A stretch of 62,449 nt of DNA from a virus. This document shows, in pieces, positions 30,532 through 38,693 of the stretch (within the stretch, counting starts at the first letter, position 1; each line of letters opens with the position of its first letter). A program made the translations under genes and the position numbers. The stretch is taken from IMG/VR virus record IMGVR_UViG_3300030107_001678, positions 1 to 62,449 of that record, one strand, 5' to 3'. Under the pieces are notes generated by a model, which was not told the DNA's origin, ran no database searches, and saw only the letters and a program-made list of their open reading frames with translations.

Positions 30532-32149
30532 TATAGAAACAGATAGTTTAAATCCTACCAAAGTGCATTGTGTTGTGGCTAAAGATGTAGATACAGGTAA
30601 GGTTTATCCTTTTTCTCCTGATATGATACATGGGTTTAGAGATTGGTCACATGGAGTAGATAAATTTATTATGCATAATGGTTTATCTTTTGATGCACCT
30701 ATTCTTAATAAGTTATTAAATACAAATATAAAATCTAGTCAGGTTATAGATACGTTAATACTATCTCAATTATTTAATCCTACTAGAGACAATGGGCATA
30801 GTCTGGAAGCATGGGGAAATAGATTAGCTATGCCTAAAGGAGATGTTGATTCTTTTGAAGTGTACACACCAGACATGTTAGAGTATTGTAAACAAGATGT
30901 CCATATAACACATAAGTTATTCCATGTTTTACAGAACGAGGGCAGAAATTTTTCTAAGTCTTCTATATATCTTGAGCATCAAGTGCGTTTAATTATAGAT
31001 CAACAAGAGAGAAATGGTTTCTATTTAGATATGCAGAAAGCTATGAGTTTATATAATAAATTAAGAGATGAAGCAAATGAATTAGAAAGATGGGCAGTAA
31101 CTACCTTTGATCCTACAGTTGTTGAGTTGAAAACAAAAACAAAATACATACCATTTAATATAGGATCAAGACAACAGATTGCAGAAAGATTAATGGAACT
31201 AGGTTGGAAACCTAATCAACATACAGATAAAGGCAATATAATTATTAACGAAGCTGTATTAGATACTATAGATATGCCTGAAGCAAAAAAGTTTTCACGA
31301 TTTTTTCTTTTACAAAAACGTATAGCACAAATTAAGTCATGGATAGAAGCATGTGATGATACAGATGGTAGAGTACATGGTAGAGTTATGACTCTTAAAA
31401 CTATTACTGGTCGTATGTCTCACCATTCTCCTAACATGGCACAGATACCTGCAGTTCGTTCTCCTTATGGAAAAGAGTGTAGGGATTGTTGGACAGTTGA
31501 TAATCCTTATACTCATTCCATAGTAGGAACTGATGCAAGTGGATTAGAGTTAAGATGTTTAGCACATCTAATGAATGATACTACATTTACAGATATACTA
31601 TTGACTGGAGATATACATACACACAATATGCAAATGGCAGGATTAACTAACAGAGATCAGGCAAAGACATTTATATATGCATTTATGTATGGTGCAGGTG
31701 CATCTAAGATAGGACAGATCGTAGGTGCAGGTGCTAAAGAAGGACAGATATTAATTAATAAGTTCTTATCAAGTATGCCTTCTTTAAAAAGAGTCAGAGA
31801 TTCTGTTACAAAAGCTGCAAATAAAGGTATGATTAAAGGTATTGATGGTAGACTATTACATATACGTAGTCCTCATAGTGCCTTGAATACTTTAATACAA
31901 GGTGCAGGTGCAGTAGTCTGTAAATTATGGTTAATCAATATGATTAAACGTATTAGAAGAACAGGTGTGGATGCTAAACTTGTAGCATCTATACATGATG
32001 AGTATCAGTTTGAAGTTTTAAATAAAGATATTAAAAAGTTTGGACAATTAACAAAGGATGCTATGAAAGATACAGAGATACAGTTACAAATGAAATGTCC
32101 TTTAGATAATGAATGGAAGGTAGGAAAAACATGGGCACAGACACATTAA
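30515..32149 (+). CDS. DNA polymerase I family (family A)
   Basis: 544 residues from the ATG at 30515 (GGAAAG upstream); a longer in-frame ORF from 30374 would overlap the zinc protein and its extra residues do not fit. 3'-5' exonuclease: VVDIETDSLNP (D6, E8), FIMHNGLSFDAP and YCKQDVHITHKLF. Polymerase: ITGRMSHHSPNMAQIPAVRS, motif A GTDASGLELRCLAH, the O-helix region DQAKTFIYAFMYGAGASKIG and motif C LVASIHDEYQFEV. At 544 residues it is much shorter than T7 polymerase (704), so the thumb loop for host thioredoxin is probably absent or reduced. It is the phage replicase. Confidence 0.92.
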   Translation: MRAVVDIETDSLNPTKVHCVVAKDVDTGKVYPFSPDMIHGFRDWSHGVDKFIMHNGLSFDAPILNKLLNTNIKSSQVIDTLILSQLFNPTRDNGHSLEAWGNRLAMPKGDVDSFEVYTPDMLEYCKQDVHITHKLFHVLQNEGRNFSKSSIYLEHQVRLIIDQQERNGFYLDMQKAMSLYNKLRDEANELERWAVTTFDPTVVELKTKTKYIPFNIGSRQQIAERLMELGWKPNQHTDKGNIIINEAVLDTIDMPEAKKFSRFFLLQKRIAQIKSWIEACDDTDGRVHGRVMTLKTITGRMSHHSPNMAQIPAVRSPYGKECRDCWTVDNPYTHSIVGTDASGLELRCLAHLMNDTTFTDILLTGDIHTHNMQMAGLTNRDQAKTFIYAFMYGAGASKIGQIVGAGAKEGQILINKFLSSMPSLKRVRDSVTKAANKGMIKGIDGRLLHIRSPHSALNTLIQGAGAVVCKLWLINMIKRIRRTGVDAKLVASIHDEYQFEVLNKDIKKFGQLTKDAMKDTEIQLQMKCPLDNEWKVGKTWAQTH

Positions 32150-32646
32150 ACGAACAGTTAGCACTATTTCCATACAAGAAAGAGATAGTTTATGCTTTGG
32201 AAACAGATACGAGAAAATGTAGAGACTGTAAAGAAACTTTACCATTAACTAACTTTCCAATTAAAAATATTATGAGTAATAATTTAGGAATTTTATCAAA
32301 AGTTTGTTCTAAATGTAGCAACAAAAATACTCTTGAATCATACGTAAGAAGGAAAAAAGTTAAGCTTCCTGATAAAGATTACTGTTGTCCTATATGTTTA
32401 AAGAATGAACAACAATTAAGCAACAACAAAATAGTTGTAGATATTAATACTTATGAAATTACAGATCATAAACATAAAAGAAAGACTCCATGGAGGTTCG
32501 ACCATGACCATAAAACAGGTGAGTTTAGAGGATGGTTATGCAACTCCTGTAATATTTCTTTGGGTATGTTAGGTGATAGTTTAGAATCAGCAAAAAGAAT
32601 AGTAAAATATTTGGAAGGAGACGTTAATGGAAGTTCAGGAGTTTAA
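32131..32646 (+). CDS. Endonuclease VII-like HNH nuclease
   Basis: 171 residues from the ATG at 32131 (GGAAAAAC upstream). The N-terminal zinc-like cysteines (RKCRDCKETLPLTNFP, KVCSKCSNKNT) are followed by the endonuclease VII signature: CCPICLKNEQ, ITDHKHKRKTPWRFDHDHKT and GEFRGWLCNSCNISLGMLGD. Family members cut branched DNA such as Holliday junctions, clearing replication forms before packaging; some are free-standing homing nucleases. The gene overlaps the DNA polymerase end by 19 bases, which argues for a settled role in replication. Confidence 0.85.
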   Translation: MGTDTLNEQLALFPYKKEIVYALETDTRKCRDCKETLPLTNFPIKNIMSNNLGILSKVCSKCSNKNTLESYVRRKKVKLPDKDYCCPICLKNEQQLSNNKIVVDINTYEITDHKHKRKTPWRFDHDHKTGEFRGWLCNSCNISLGMLGDSLESAKRIVKYLEGDVNGSSGV

Positions 32647-33169
32647 AGGTAGAAAAGATCACGTTGCTTATATCAAACGTGGTATAGCAGTAGAAAATTA
32701 TTTTGTTAAAGAAGCAAAGAAACGAAAGTATGATATTGTAATTGCTTCTGAAGAACAAAATATTAAAGAGCATATAGATTTAGTGTTACAAAAAAAAGGA
32801 AAGGAGTTTAGTGTTGATGTAAAAGCAATAAGGACAGGGAATAAAAGTAGAGTACCTGATGATACTTGGATTGTTGTAGAATTTTTGAATACTATGGGTA
32901 ATAAAGGTTGGCTTTATGGTAGTGCTGATTACATAGTGTTTGAAAGAATAAAAGATTTTGTATTTTGTAGTACAAAAGAATTAGTAGACTTAGCACATAA
33001 ACTTGTTGATAGAAATGATAGAGTTTTTAGTTATAAGGATGCTGAATATAAAGTTTGGGGTAGGTTATATCAGGGAAAGAAAGATCTAATATCAAGAATG
33101 GAAATGTCTAAGATATTAGAATTAAAAAATACTTTTATATGGAAAAAAACTGTTGACATTTCTGATTAG
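32627..33169 (+). CDS. PD-(D/E)XK nuclease-like protein
   Basis: 180 residues. The order E23 (GIAVENYFVKEAKKR), D53 (EHIDLVLQKKGKEF) and DVK (SVDVKAIRTG), followed by DTWIVVEFLN and GWLYGSADYIVFER, is that of a PD-(D/E)XK restriction-like fold, as in T7 endonuclease I and other resolvase-type nucleases. It overlaps the endonuclease VII-like gene by 20 bases and precedes SSB. Role in recombination or host DNA breakdown is inference. Confidence 0.65.
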   Translation: MEVQEFKGRKDHVAYIKRGIAVENYFVKEAKKRKYDIVIASEEQNIKEHIDLVLQKKGKEFSVDVKAIRTGNKSRVPDDTWIVVEFLNTMGNKGWLYGSADYIVFERIKDFVFCSTKELVDLAHKLVDRNDRVFSYKDAEYKVWGRLYQGKKDLISRMEMSKILELKNTFIWKKTVDISD

Positions 33170-33181
33170 ATGTGTCATAAT
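33153..33181 (+). promoter_or_regulatory. Sigma-70 promoter before SSB
   Basis: TTGACA (33153-33158), 17-base spacer, CATAAT (33176-33181), overlapping the end of the nuclease gene and 33 bases before the SSB start. It shares the GTGTCATAAT string with the promoter before Hsp20. Confidence 0.7.
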
Positions 33182-33213
33182 TACTTTATTAATAATAAGA
33201 AAGGAGTACACCT

Positions 33214-33699
33214 ATGAGTGTCGTTAAAGGAAATGCTTATTGGGCAAGCATAACAAGTCCAAACACTACATTTGATTCAGATGGAGTGTGGTCTATTGAC
33301 GTAGGTAATCTTGATAAAAAGAATATAGAGATTGCTAAAGCTGATGGTCTTTCTATTAAGAACAAGGGAGATGATCGTGGAGATTTTGTTACTGTTAAAA
33401 GAAAAGTAAGACGTAAAGATGGTAACATGAATAAAGCACCTGAAGTTGTGGATGCACAGAAACGCAACATGATAGGTACATTAATTGGTAATGGTTCAGA
33501 AGTCAATGTGCTCTATACCACATATGAGTGGGAATTTAAAGGTCGTTCTGGAATATCTGCTGATCTTCGTGCAGTACAGGTAACTAACTTAGTACCTTAT
33601 AATGTAGATGCTGATGCAGATGAAGCTTTTGAAGTAGTAGCTGATGGCTTTGTAAGTAATGAAGCTGATGAAGAAATACCTTTAGCAGCTACATCTTAA
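33214..33699 (+). CDS. Single-stranded DNA-binding protein, T7 gp2.5-like
   Basis: 161 residues. It starts MSVVKGNAYWASITSPNTTF, with an OB-fold-like series of strands (VWSIDVGNLDKK, RGDFVTVKRKVRR, SEVNVLYTTYEWEF, ISADLRAVQVTNLVPY) and an acidic tail (DADADEAFEVVADG, EADEEIPL). This is the plan of phage gp2.5-type SSBs, which coat single-stranded DNA and recruit polymerase and helicase through the acidic end. It has its own promoter and AAAGGAG site, so it should be abundant. Codon use is slightly GC-richer than its neighbours. Confidence 0.75.
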   Translation: MSVVKGNAYWASITSPNTTFDSDGVWSIDVGNLDKKNIEIAKADGLSIKNKGDDRGDFVTVKRKVRRKDGNMNKAPEVVDAQKRNMIGTLIGNGSEVNVLYTTYEWEFKGRSGISADLRAVQVTNLVPYNVDADADEAFEVVADGFVSNEADEEIPLAATS

Positions 33700-33713
33700 C
33701 CAACCAAGAAAGG

Positions 33714-33747
33714 ATGGAGAGGTGCTACTGAACGAGTATCTCTCCAT
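33714..33747 (+). terminator. Hairpin between SSB and exonuclease genes
   Basis: ATGGAGAG (33714-33721) pairs with CTCTCCAT (33740-33747), with a possible inner TACT/AGTA pairing. It ends eight bases before the exonuclease ATG and has no long U-run. It may end part of the SSB transcripts or hide the start of the next gene, which has no other ribosome site. Confidence 0.5.
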
Positions 33748-33755
33748 TATTTATT

Positions 33756-34619
33756 ATGAAAACAATAGATACTTTAGTGAAAGATATATATGGTTTATTT
33801 GATCCTCTTGTAGAGGTAGATTTAAATGACAAAGAAATAGATGAGCATTTAGATTCTTTTACAAGAAGTGTCAAAGAAACATTACGAATGTTTTTAAAAG
33901 AGAAACCTGTACAGAAACGTAACCTAAGACTATCTGCTATAGGTAAACCTACGAGACAGTTATGGTATGATAAACATTCTAAAGATGAACCTAAACCTTT
34001 AGAACCTAGTACAAGAATTAAGTTTTTATATGGACATTTATTAGAAGACTTATTAATATTATTCTGTAGACTAGCAGGACATACAGTAACTGATCAACAA
34101 AAACAAATTGATGTTAATGGAATAAAAGGACATCAAGATTGTATGATTGATGGTGTTCTTGTTGATTGTAAGAGTGCATCAGGTAGAAGTTTTGAAAAGT
34201 TTTCTAAAAGAACTTTATATTCTAATGATCCTTTTGGTTATATCGCACAGATCTCTGCTTATGCTGAAGGCAATGGTGTAGATGAAGCTGCTTTTCTTGC
34301 TATAGATAAACAACATGGAGACATTTGTTTGACTCCTGTTCACTCGTTGGAAATGATTAATGCTAAAGAAAGAATTGATTATCTTAAAGGAGTTATGGAA
34401 CAAGATACTCCTCCTGATAGGTGTTATGATGATTTGCCTGATGGAGTTAGTGGTAATCGTAAGCTTGGTATTAGTTGCTTGTATTGTACACATAAACGTA
34501 CTTGTTGGAGTGATGCTAATCAAGGTAAAGGATTGCGTGTGTTTCAGTATGCAAAAGGTTATAGGTTTCTTACGAATGTTGCTAAAGAACCTAACGTAGA
34601 TGAGGTTTTAGATTGGTAA
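33756..34619 (+). CDS. RecB/Cas4-like exonuclease, PD-(D/E)XK
   Basis: 287 residues. The nuclease signature is KGHQDCMIDGVLVDCKSAS (D and DxK) with an upstream LSAIGKPTRQLWYDKHS and RIKFLYGHLLEDLLI, where the E is the first acid. After the core, FGYIAQISAYAEGNGVDEAA is the Q-x-x-x-Y motif of RecB-type nucleases. Near the end, ISCLYCTHKRTCWSD and an earlier Cys could hold an iron-sulfur cluster, as in Cas4/AddB. It likely acts as the 5'-3' exonuclease of phage recombination with the SSB upstream, and degrades host DNA (inference). Confidence 0.78.
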   Translation: MKTIDTLVKDIYGLFDPLVEVDLNDKEIDEHLDSFTRSVKETLRMFLKEKPVQKRNLRLSAIGKPTRQLWYDKHSKDEPKPLEPSTRIKFLYGHLLEDLLILFCRLAGHTVTDQQKQIDVNGIKGHQDCMIDGVLVDCKSASGRSFEKFSKRTLYSNDPFGYIAQISAYAEGNGVDEAAFLAIDKQHGDICLTPVHSLEMINAKERIDYLKGVMEQDTPPDRCYDDLPDGVSGNRKLGISCLYCTHKRTCWSDANQGKGLRVFQYAKGYRFLTNVAKEPNVDEVLDW

Positions 34620-35044
34620 AAAATCATTGGGTAGATTTAAGAACAGGTAAATCTTTTGTTCCTGATCTTGAACAGTTTGGTTTTGTTTATATTATTACTA
34701 ACGTGAAGACAGAAAAAAAATATATAGGATGTAAACAATATTTAATTGGTAAGTCTAAAAGAAAATCAAGATGGCAATCTTATATAGGTTCTTCAAAATA
34801 TTTAAAGGAAGATATAAAAAAATTAGGTAAGAAAAATTTTAAGTTTGAAGTGATTGATGAATTTAAAAACAAAAGAAGTTTAAAATATTATGAGTTAGCT
34901 TATCAAGTACAACATAATGTTTTAACTTCTTGTGTTGAAGGTTCAGATAATCATAAGTATTATAATAATTATATAGGTGGTAAATTTTTTAGACCTGTAG
35001 AAAGAAAGGAGGTAAAAGATGTCAATAAAAAAGTCCATGTATGA
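34613..35044 (+). CDS. GIY-YIG endonuclease
   Basis: 143 residues. Start is TTG (34613) behind GAGG, inside the previous stop. Residues about 22-40, FGFVYIITNVKTEKKYIGCK, are the GIY-YIG motif. RWQSYIGSSKYLKEDIK (Arg, Tyr) and the Glu in YYELAYQVQ fit the later catalytic positions, and the end is basic. Free-standing GIY-YIG genes in phages are mostly homing endonucleases. It sits between exonuclease and a small gene, so it may be a mobile insertion. Confidence 0.8.
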   Translation: MVKNHWVDLRTGKSFVPDLEQFGFVYIITNVKTEKKYIGCKQYLIGKSKRKSRWQSYIGSSKYLKEDIKKLGKKNFKFEVIDEFKNKRSLKYYELAYQVQHNVLTSCVEGSDNHKYYNNYIGGKFFRPVERKEVKDVNKKVHV

Positions 35045-35249
35045 ATCAGCTTTATCTGAGTTTGAATCTCAAAGAGATAAAGCTATAGCTACTGCACGTA
35101 TATACTTGGAACATCCTGTTGGTATAGGAGAACATCCCCAAGTTATTGATGAATTTATTAAACAAATTAAATTAGCTGCTGAAAATGAAGAAGCTATTTA
35201 TATGTTGCAAAATACATTTCAAGATGAGATAAGTCCAAAAGAAGAATAA
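35019..35249 (+). CDS. Small helical protein
   Basis: 76 residues (YESALSEFESQRDKAIATAR, HPQVIDEFIKQIKLAAENEE), with a very strong AAGGAGG ribosome site. It overlaps the end of the GIY-YIG gene by 26 bases. Helical, acidic end. Function unknown. Confidence 0.65.
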   Translation: MSIKKSMYESALSEFESQRDKAIATARIYLEHPVGIGEHPQVIDEFIKQIKLAAENEEAIYMLQNTFQDEISPKEE

Positions 35250-35252
35250 TAA

Positions 35253-35594
35253 ATGGAATACGACTACTTTAGTATAACATTGGATGTGTCTGCTAATACA
35301 AAAGAACATCCTGAAAAAGTTTTATTTTTATCTGTTATACTACAAGCATTGTTAGATGCTACTAAAACAAAAAGTAAAGTTGAATCTTCTCAAACAAGTG
35401 TTGAGAGAGAGAGGGCACGTGCATGGTTTTTCTGTAGTGTTGGTGTAACGTGTGAAAATTTTGAAAATGTATGTCAGAATGCAGGACTTGATCCTTCTTA
35501 TACAAGAAGTTTTGCATATGAAGTAATTAACTCAAAGGAAATAGGATATGTCAGACAAAAAATTAAAAGAGTCTTGGATAAATCAAGAAGATAG
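35253..35594 (+). CDS. Conserved-looking small phage protein
   Basis: 113 residues. An N-terminal hydrophobic helix region (EKVLFLSVILQALLDATKTK) is followed by ERARAWFFCSVGVTCENFEN and VCQNAGLDPSYTRSFAYEVI. The latter looks like a helix-turn-helix, with a basic end RQKIKRVLDKSRR. DNA binding is possible. It overlaps the DUF3310 gene by 47 bases. It looks like a protein found in other marine podoviruses, but I cannot name it. Confidence 0.65.
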   Translation: MEYDYFSITLDVSANTKEHPEKVLFLSVILQALLDATKTKSKVESSQTSVERERARAWFFCSVGVTCENFENVCQNAGLDPSYTRSFAYEVINSKEIGYVRQKIKRVLDKSRR

Positions 35595-35934
35595 AGGGTG
35601 GTCAACAGAAAGTTATAAAAACTATATGAAGAGAAGAAATCAAGAAGAGAAAGCATTACAAAAAGGCACATATGAATATGAATATTTAACACATGATGAA
35701 ATGATTCGTGATTCTGTAAAAGCTACGAGTAAACAAATAGGTGGAAACCATTATAAAGATTGTAAGATTATGCCTATTGAATATATTGTTAAAAATAATC
35801 TTGACTTCTTAGAAGGTAATGTGGTAAAATATATAACTCGCCATAAATTAAAAGGTGGTCAAGAAGATATAGAAAAAGTAATTCATTATGCAGAATTAAT
35901 ATTAGAACTAAAGTATGGAAAGGAAAATAGATGA
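35548..35934 (+). CDS. DUF3310 protein
   Basis: 128 residues. Residues about 58-125 are a DUF3310 domain: SKQIGGNHYKDCKIMPIEYI, FLEGNVVKYITRHKLKGGQE and DIEKVIHYAELILELKYG. The family is common in phages and often lies near nucleotide-metabolism genes; a nucleotide-related role has been suggested but not proven. Here it is directly upstream of the ribonucleotide reductase with an ATGA overlap, which fits that idea. The N-terminal 55 residues are charged and unrelated. Confidence 0.8.
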   Translation: MSDKKLKESWINQEDRGWSTESYKNYMKRRNQEEKALQKGTYEYEYLTHDEMIRDSVKATSKQIGGNHYKDCKIMPIEYIVKNNLDFLEGNVVKYITRHKLKGGQEDIEKVIHYAELILELKYGKENR

Positions 35935-37856
35935 CAATAAATAATTATTTACCTACAGAATATCAATCATTTATACATATGTCTAGGTATTCAAGATGGT
36001 TAGAAGAAAAAGGTAGAAGAGAAACATGGACTGAAACTGCAGGTAGATTAATATCTTATTTTAAAAATCATATAGATACGAATTATAAAGGTGTGCTTAA
36101 AAATAAAGAATGGAATGAATTAGAAGAAGGTATATTATCTTTACAAGTTATGCCTAGCATGAGAGCTTTAATGACTGCAGGTGGAGCATTAGATAGAGAG
36201 AATGTTGCTGCTTATAATTGTTCTTATATTCCTATTGATAGTCCAAAAGCATTTGATGAAGTGTTATATATACTTATGAATGGTACAGGTGTAGGTTTTT
36301 CTGTTGAAAGACAGTATGCTGACAAGCTTCCCACTATACCTGATCAAGAGTTTGAACATACAGATGATGTTATTTCTGTTGCTGATTCTAAAGAAGGATG
36401 GGCAAGAGCATTCAGAGATCTTATTTCTTTTTTATATACTGCTCGTATACCTAAGATAAGTGTAACAAAAGTAAGACCTGCAGGTGCAAGACTTAAAACA
36501 TTTGGTGGTAGAGCTAGTGGACCACAACCTTTAGTTGATCTATTTGATTTTACTATTAGTAAGTTTACAGGTGCACGAGGTAGAAAGCTTTCCTCTATGG
36601 AGTGCCATGATATTGTATGTAAGACAGGTGAAGTTGTAGTGGTTGGTGGTGTTAGAAGATCAGCTCTTATATCTTTATCTAATCTTTCTGATCAACGTAT
36701 TCGTGGTGCTAAGATGGGTGAATGGTGGAATGATAATCCACAAAGAGCATTGGCTAATAACTCTGTTGCTTATACAGAGAAACCAGATGTAGGAATCTTT
36801 ATGAAAGAATGGTTGTCTTTATATGAAAGTAAATCAGGTGAAAGAGGTATCTTTAATAGACAATCTGCTCAAGCTAAAGCTAGTGAGAATGGTAGACGAG
36901 ATGCATCATGGGATTTTGGTACTAATCCTTGTAGTGAAATTATATTAAGACCTAATCAATTCTGTAACTTAACAGAGGTTGTGTGTCGTTCTACTGATAC
37001 ATTAAATACTCTTAAAGCAAAAGTACGATTAGCTACTATACTAGGTACAATACAATCAACCTTTACAAACTTTGGTTATCTTCGTAAAAGGTGGCAGAAT
37101 AATACAGAAGAAGAAAGACTACTAGGTGTATCTCTTACAGGCATTATGGATTGTTCTGAATTAAATAATCTTGATGGATTAAAAATTAAATTAGAAATAT
37201 TAAAACAACATGCAATAGATACAAATAAAGAACTTGCTAAAAAATTAGGCATACCTCAATCAACTGCCATTACTTGTGTGAAACCTTCAGGTACTGTTAG
37301 TCAATTAGTTGATAGTGCTAGTGGTATACATGCTAGACATAATCCTTACTACATACGAACAGTAAGAGGTGATAATAAAGATCCATTGACAGAGTTTATG
37401 AAAGCATCTGGCATTCCTAACGAACCAGATTATTTAAAACCAGAACATACAACTGTATTTTCATTTCCTATGATGGCTCCTAAAGGTTCAGTATGTCGTA
37501 AAGATATGTCTGCTCTTGAGCAATTAGAGATATGGAAATGTTATGCACAACATTGGTGCGAACATAAACCTTCTGTAACTATTAGTGTTAAGGAAGATGA
37601 GTGGATTCCTGTAGGTGCATGGTGTTGGGAAAATTTTGAGCATGTAAGTGGTATATCTTTCTTACCTTTTTCTGACCATACATATCAACAAGCACCTTAT
37701 CAAGATATAACTGAGAAAGTATATAAACAATTAGAAAAAGGTATGCCAAAAAATATTGATTGGAATAAACTTCAAGATTTTGAGAAAGAAGATAATACAA
37801 AAGGATCACAACAACTTGCATGTACTGCAGGTGTATGTGAGTTGGTAGACATATAA
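35931..37856 (+). CDS. nrdJ: Ribonucleotide reductase, class II (B12-dependent)
   Basis: 641 residues, a monomeric adenosylcobalamin-dependent reductase. Signs: YNCSYIPIDSP (first active cysteine), TGVGFSVERQYADKLP, GTNPCSEIILRPNQFCNLTE with N332, C334 and E336 as radical-site residues, TCVKPSGTVSQLVDSASGIH, and C-terminal redox cysteines in CTAGVCELVDI. It makes deoxynucleotides for phage DNA without oxygen or a separate small subunit, but needs cobalamin from the host or sea. No partner subunit is present, as expected for class II. It overlaps DUF3310 upstream and the DUF1289 frame downstream. Confidence 0.92.
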   Translation: MTINNYLPTEYQSFIHMSRYSRWLEEKGRRETWTETAGRLISYFKNHIDTNYKGVLKNKEWNELEEGILSLQVMPSMRALMTAGGALDRENVAAYNCSYIPIDSPKAFDEVLYILMNGTGVGFSVERQYADKLPTIPDQEFEHTDDVISVADSKEGWARAFRDLISFLYTARIPKISVTKVRPAGARLKTFGGRASGPQPLVDLFDFTISKFTGARGRKLSSMECHDIVCKTGEVVVVGGVRRSALISLSNLSDQRIRGAKMGEWWNDNPQRALANNSVAYTEKPDVGIFMKEWLSLYESKSGERGIFNRQSAQAKASENGRRDASWDFGTNPCSEIILRPNQFCNLTEVVCRSTDTLNTLKAKVRLATILGTIQSTFTNFGYLRKRWQNNTEEERLLGVSLTGIMDCSELNNLDGLKIKLEILKQHAIDTNKELAKKLGIPQSTAITCVKPSGTVSQLVDSASGIHARHNPYYIRTVRGDNKDPLTEFMKASGIPNEPDYLKPEHTTVFSFPMMAPKGSVCRKDMSALEQLEIWKCYAQHWCEHKPSVTISVKEDEWIPVGAWCWENFEHVSGISFLPFSDHTYQQAPYQDITEKVYKQLEKGMPKNIDWNKLQDFEKEDNTKGSQQLACTAGVCELVDI

Positions 37857-38122
37857 TTAGTTCACCTTGTGTTGGTGTATGTACACTAGAGAATGATGTT
37901 TGTATTGGTTGTTTTAGAACAAGTAAACAAATAGCTGATTGGGCATTTTATAATGATAAAGAAAGAGAAAAGATAATGAAAGAAACTAAACCTGCATTAG
38001 CTACAGCAGATGCTGCATTAATTAAAAAAGTAATAACATATTATCTTAATAATATTTTTCCAGTTGATAAAGAAGAGCAAGAAAAACTAATGAATATTTT
38101 TCATAGGTTAGGTAGACTATAA
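37853..38122 (+). CDS. DUF1289-like protein with AUA as probable start codon
   Basis: The frame reads SPCVGVCTLENDVCIGCFRT, then KQIADWAFYNDKEREKIM: the DUF1289 signature with four cysteines (CxxxC, CxxC), probably a small metal or iron-sulfur site. An extra helical tail ends at 38122. There is no ATG, GTG or TTG before the conserved part. The codon just before ISSPC is ATA at 37853, overlapping the NrdJ stop as ATATAA. With G instead of A at 37855 it would be a standard ATGA overlap, and the NrdJ stop would become TGA. So either AUA is used, the gene is silenced, or one base is wrong. Confidence 0.65.
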   Translation: MISSPCVGVCTLENDVCIGCFRTSKQIADWAFYNDKEREKIMKETKPALATADAALIKKVITYYLNNIFPVDKEEQEKLMNIFHRLGRL

Positions 38123-38130
38123 AAAAATGC

Positions 38131-38159
38131 TTGACTTTTATAGTAAAGTGTGTCATAAT
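38131..38159 (+). promoter_or_regulatory. Sigma-70 promoter before Hsp20
   Basis: TTGACT (38131-38136), 17-base spacer, CATAAT (38154-38159), with GTGTCATAAT shared with the SSB promoter. No sigma-32 consensus is seen. The gene starts 57 bases downstream of the -10 box. Confidence 0.65.
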
Positions 38160-38216
38160 ATACAATATAGAATGCCATATTGGGTTCTATAACTCGCTTA
38201 ATGAAAGGAGAAAAGC

Positions 38217-38633
38217 ATGAGTTTATTTCATAACATAAATAGATATGCTATAGGATTTGATCATTTGATGGATCATATGGTAGCTCTGCAAAATAATGAT
38301 AACTTAACAGGTAATGATTACCCACCTTATGATATTGTTAAAGCAGGAGAAGATAAATATACTATAGAATTAGCAGTTGCTGGTTTTAAAAAGGATGAAT
38401 TAATTCTTGAAGTTAAAGATCAATACTTAACTATCAAGGGTGACTCTAATAAAAGACATTCTAATGAGGAGTATCTTCATAAGAATATAGCACGAAGATC
38501 TTTTCACAAAAGATTTTCTCTAGCAGAAAATATAGAAGTTAATGATGCTAGAATGGAGGATGGTGTATTGATTGTTAGTCTGACACATAATATACCTGAA
38601 GAACAGAAACCAAAAAGCATTACTATCCAGTAG
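38217..38633 (+). CDS. Small heat-shock protein Hsp20/IbpA family
   Basis: 138 residues. The alpha-crystallin domain (about 38-130) is clear: YPPYDIVKAGEDKYTIELAV, AGFKKDELILEVKDQYLTIK, YLHKNIARRSFHKRFSLAEN and DGVLIVSLTHNIPEE, ending with the KPKSITIQ tail that docks between subunits. It holds unfolding proteins and is known from marine phages. It has its own promoter and a strong terminator (38646-38676), so it is a single-gene transcript. Confidence 0.9.
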   Translation: MSLFHNINRYAIGFDHLMDHMVALQNNDNLTGNDYPPYDIVKAGEDKYTIELAVAGFKKDELILEVKDQYLTIKGDSNKRHSNEEYLHKNIARRSFHKRFSLAENIEVNDARMEDGVLIVSLTHNIPEEQKPKSITIQ

Positions 38634-38645
38634 TAGTGTTACGTT

Positions 38646-38676
38646 AGAGGAGTACTTAGTCAAATAGTACTCCTCT
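38646..38676 (+). terminator. Strong hairpin terminator after Hsp20
   Basis: Perfect 11-base inverted repeat AGAGGAGTACT (38646-38656) with AGTACTCCTCT (38666-38676), nine-base loop, followed by TTATT. It is the strongest stem-loop I found, separating Hsp20 from the glycosyltransferase genes. Confidence 0.65.
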
Positions 38677-38693
38677 TTATTAATGGAGATACT

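Noticed and set aside
35803-35833. TTGACT and AT-rich hexamer resembling a promoter inside DUF3310
   Set aside because: It lies within coding sequence with a poor -10 box and no new transcription unit nearby.
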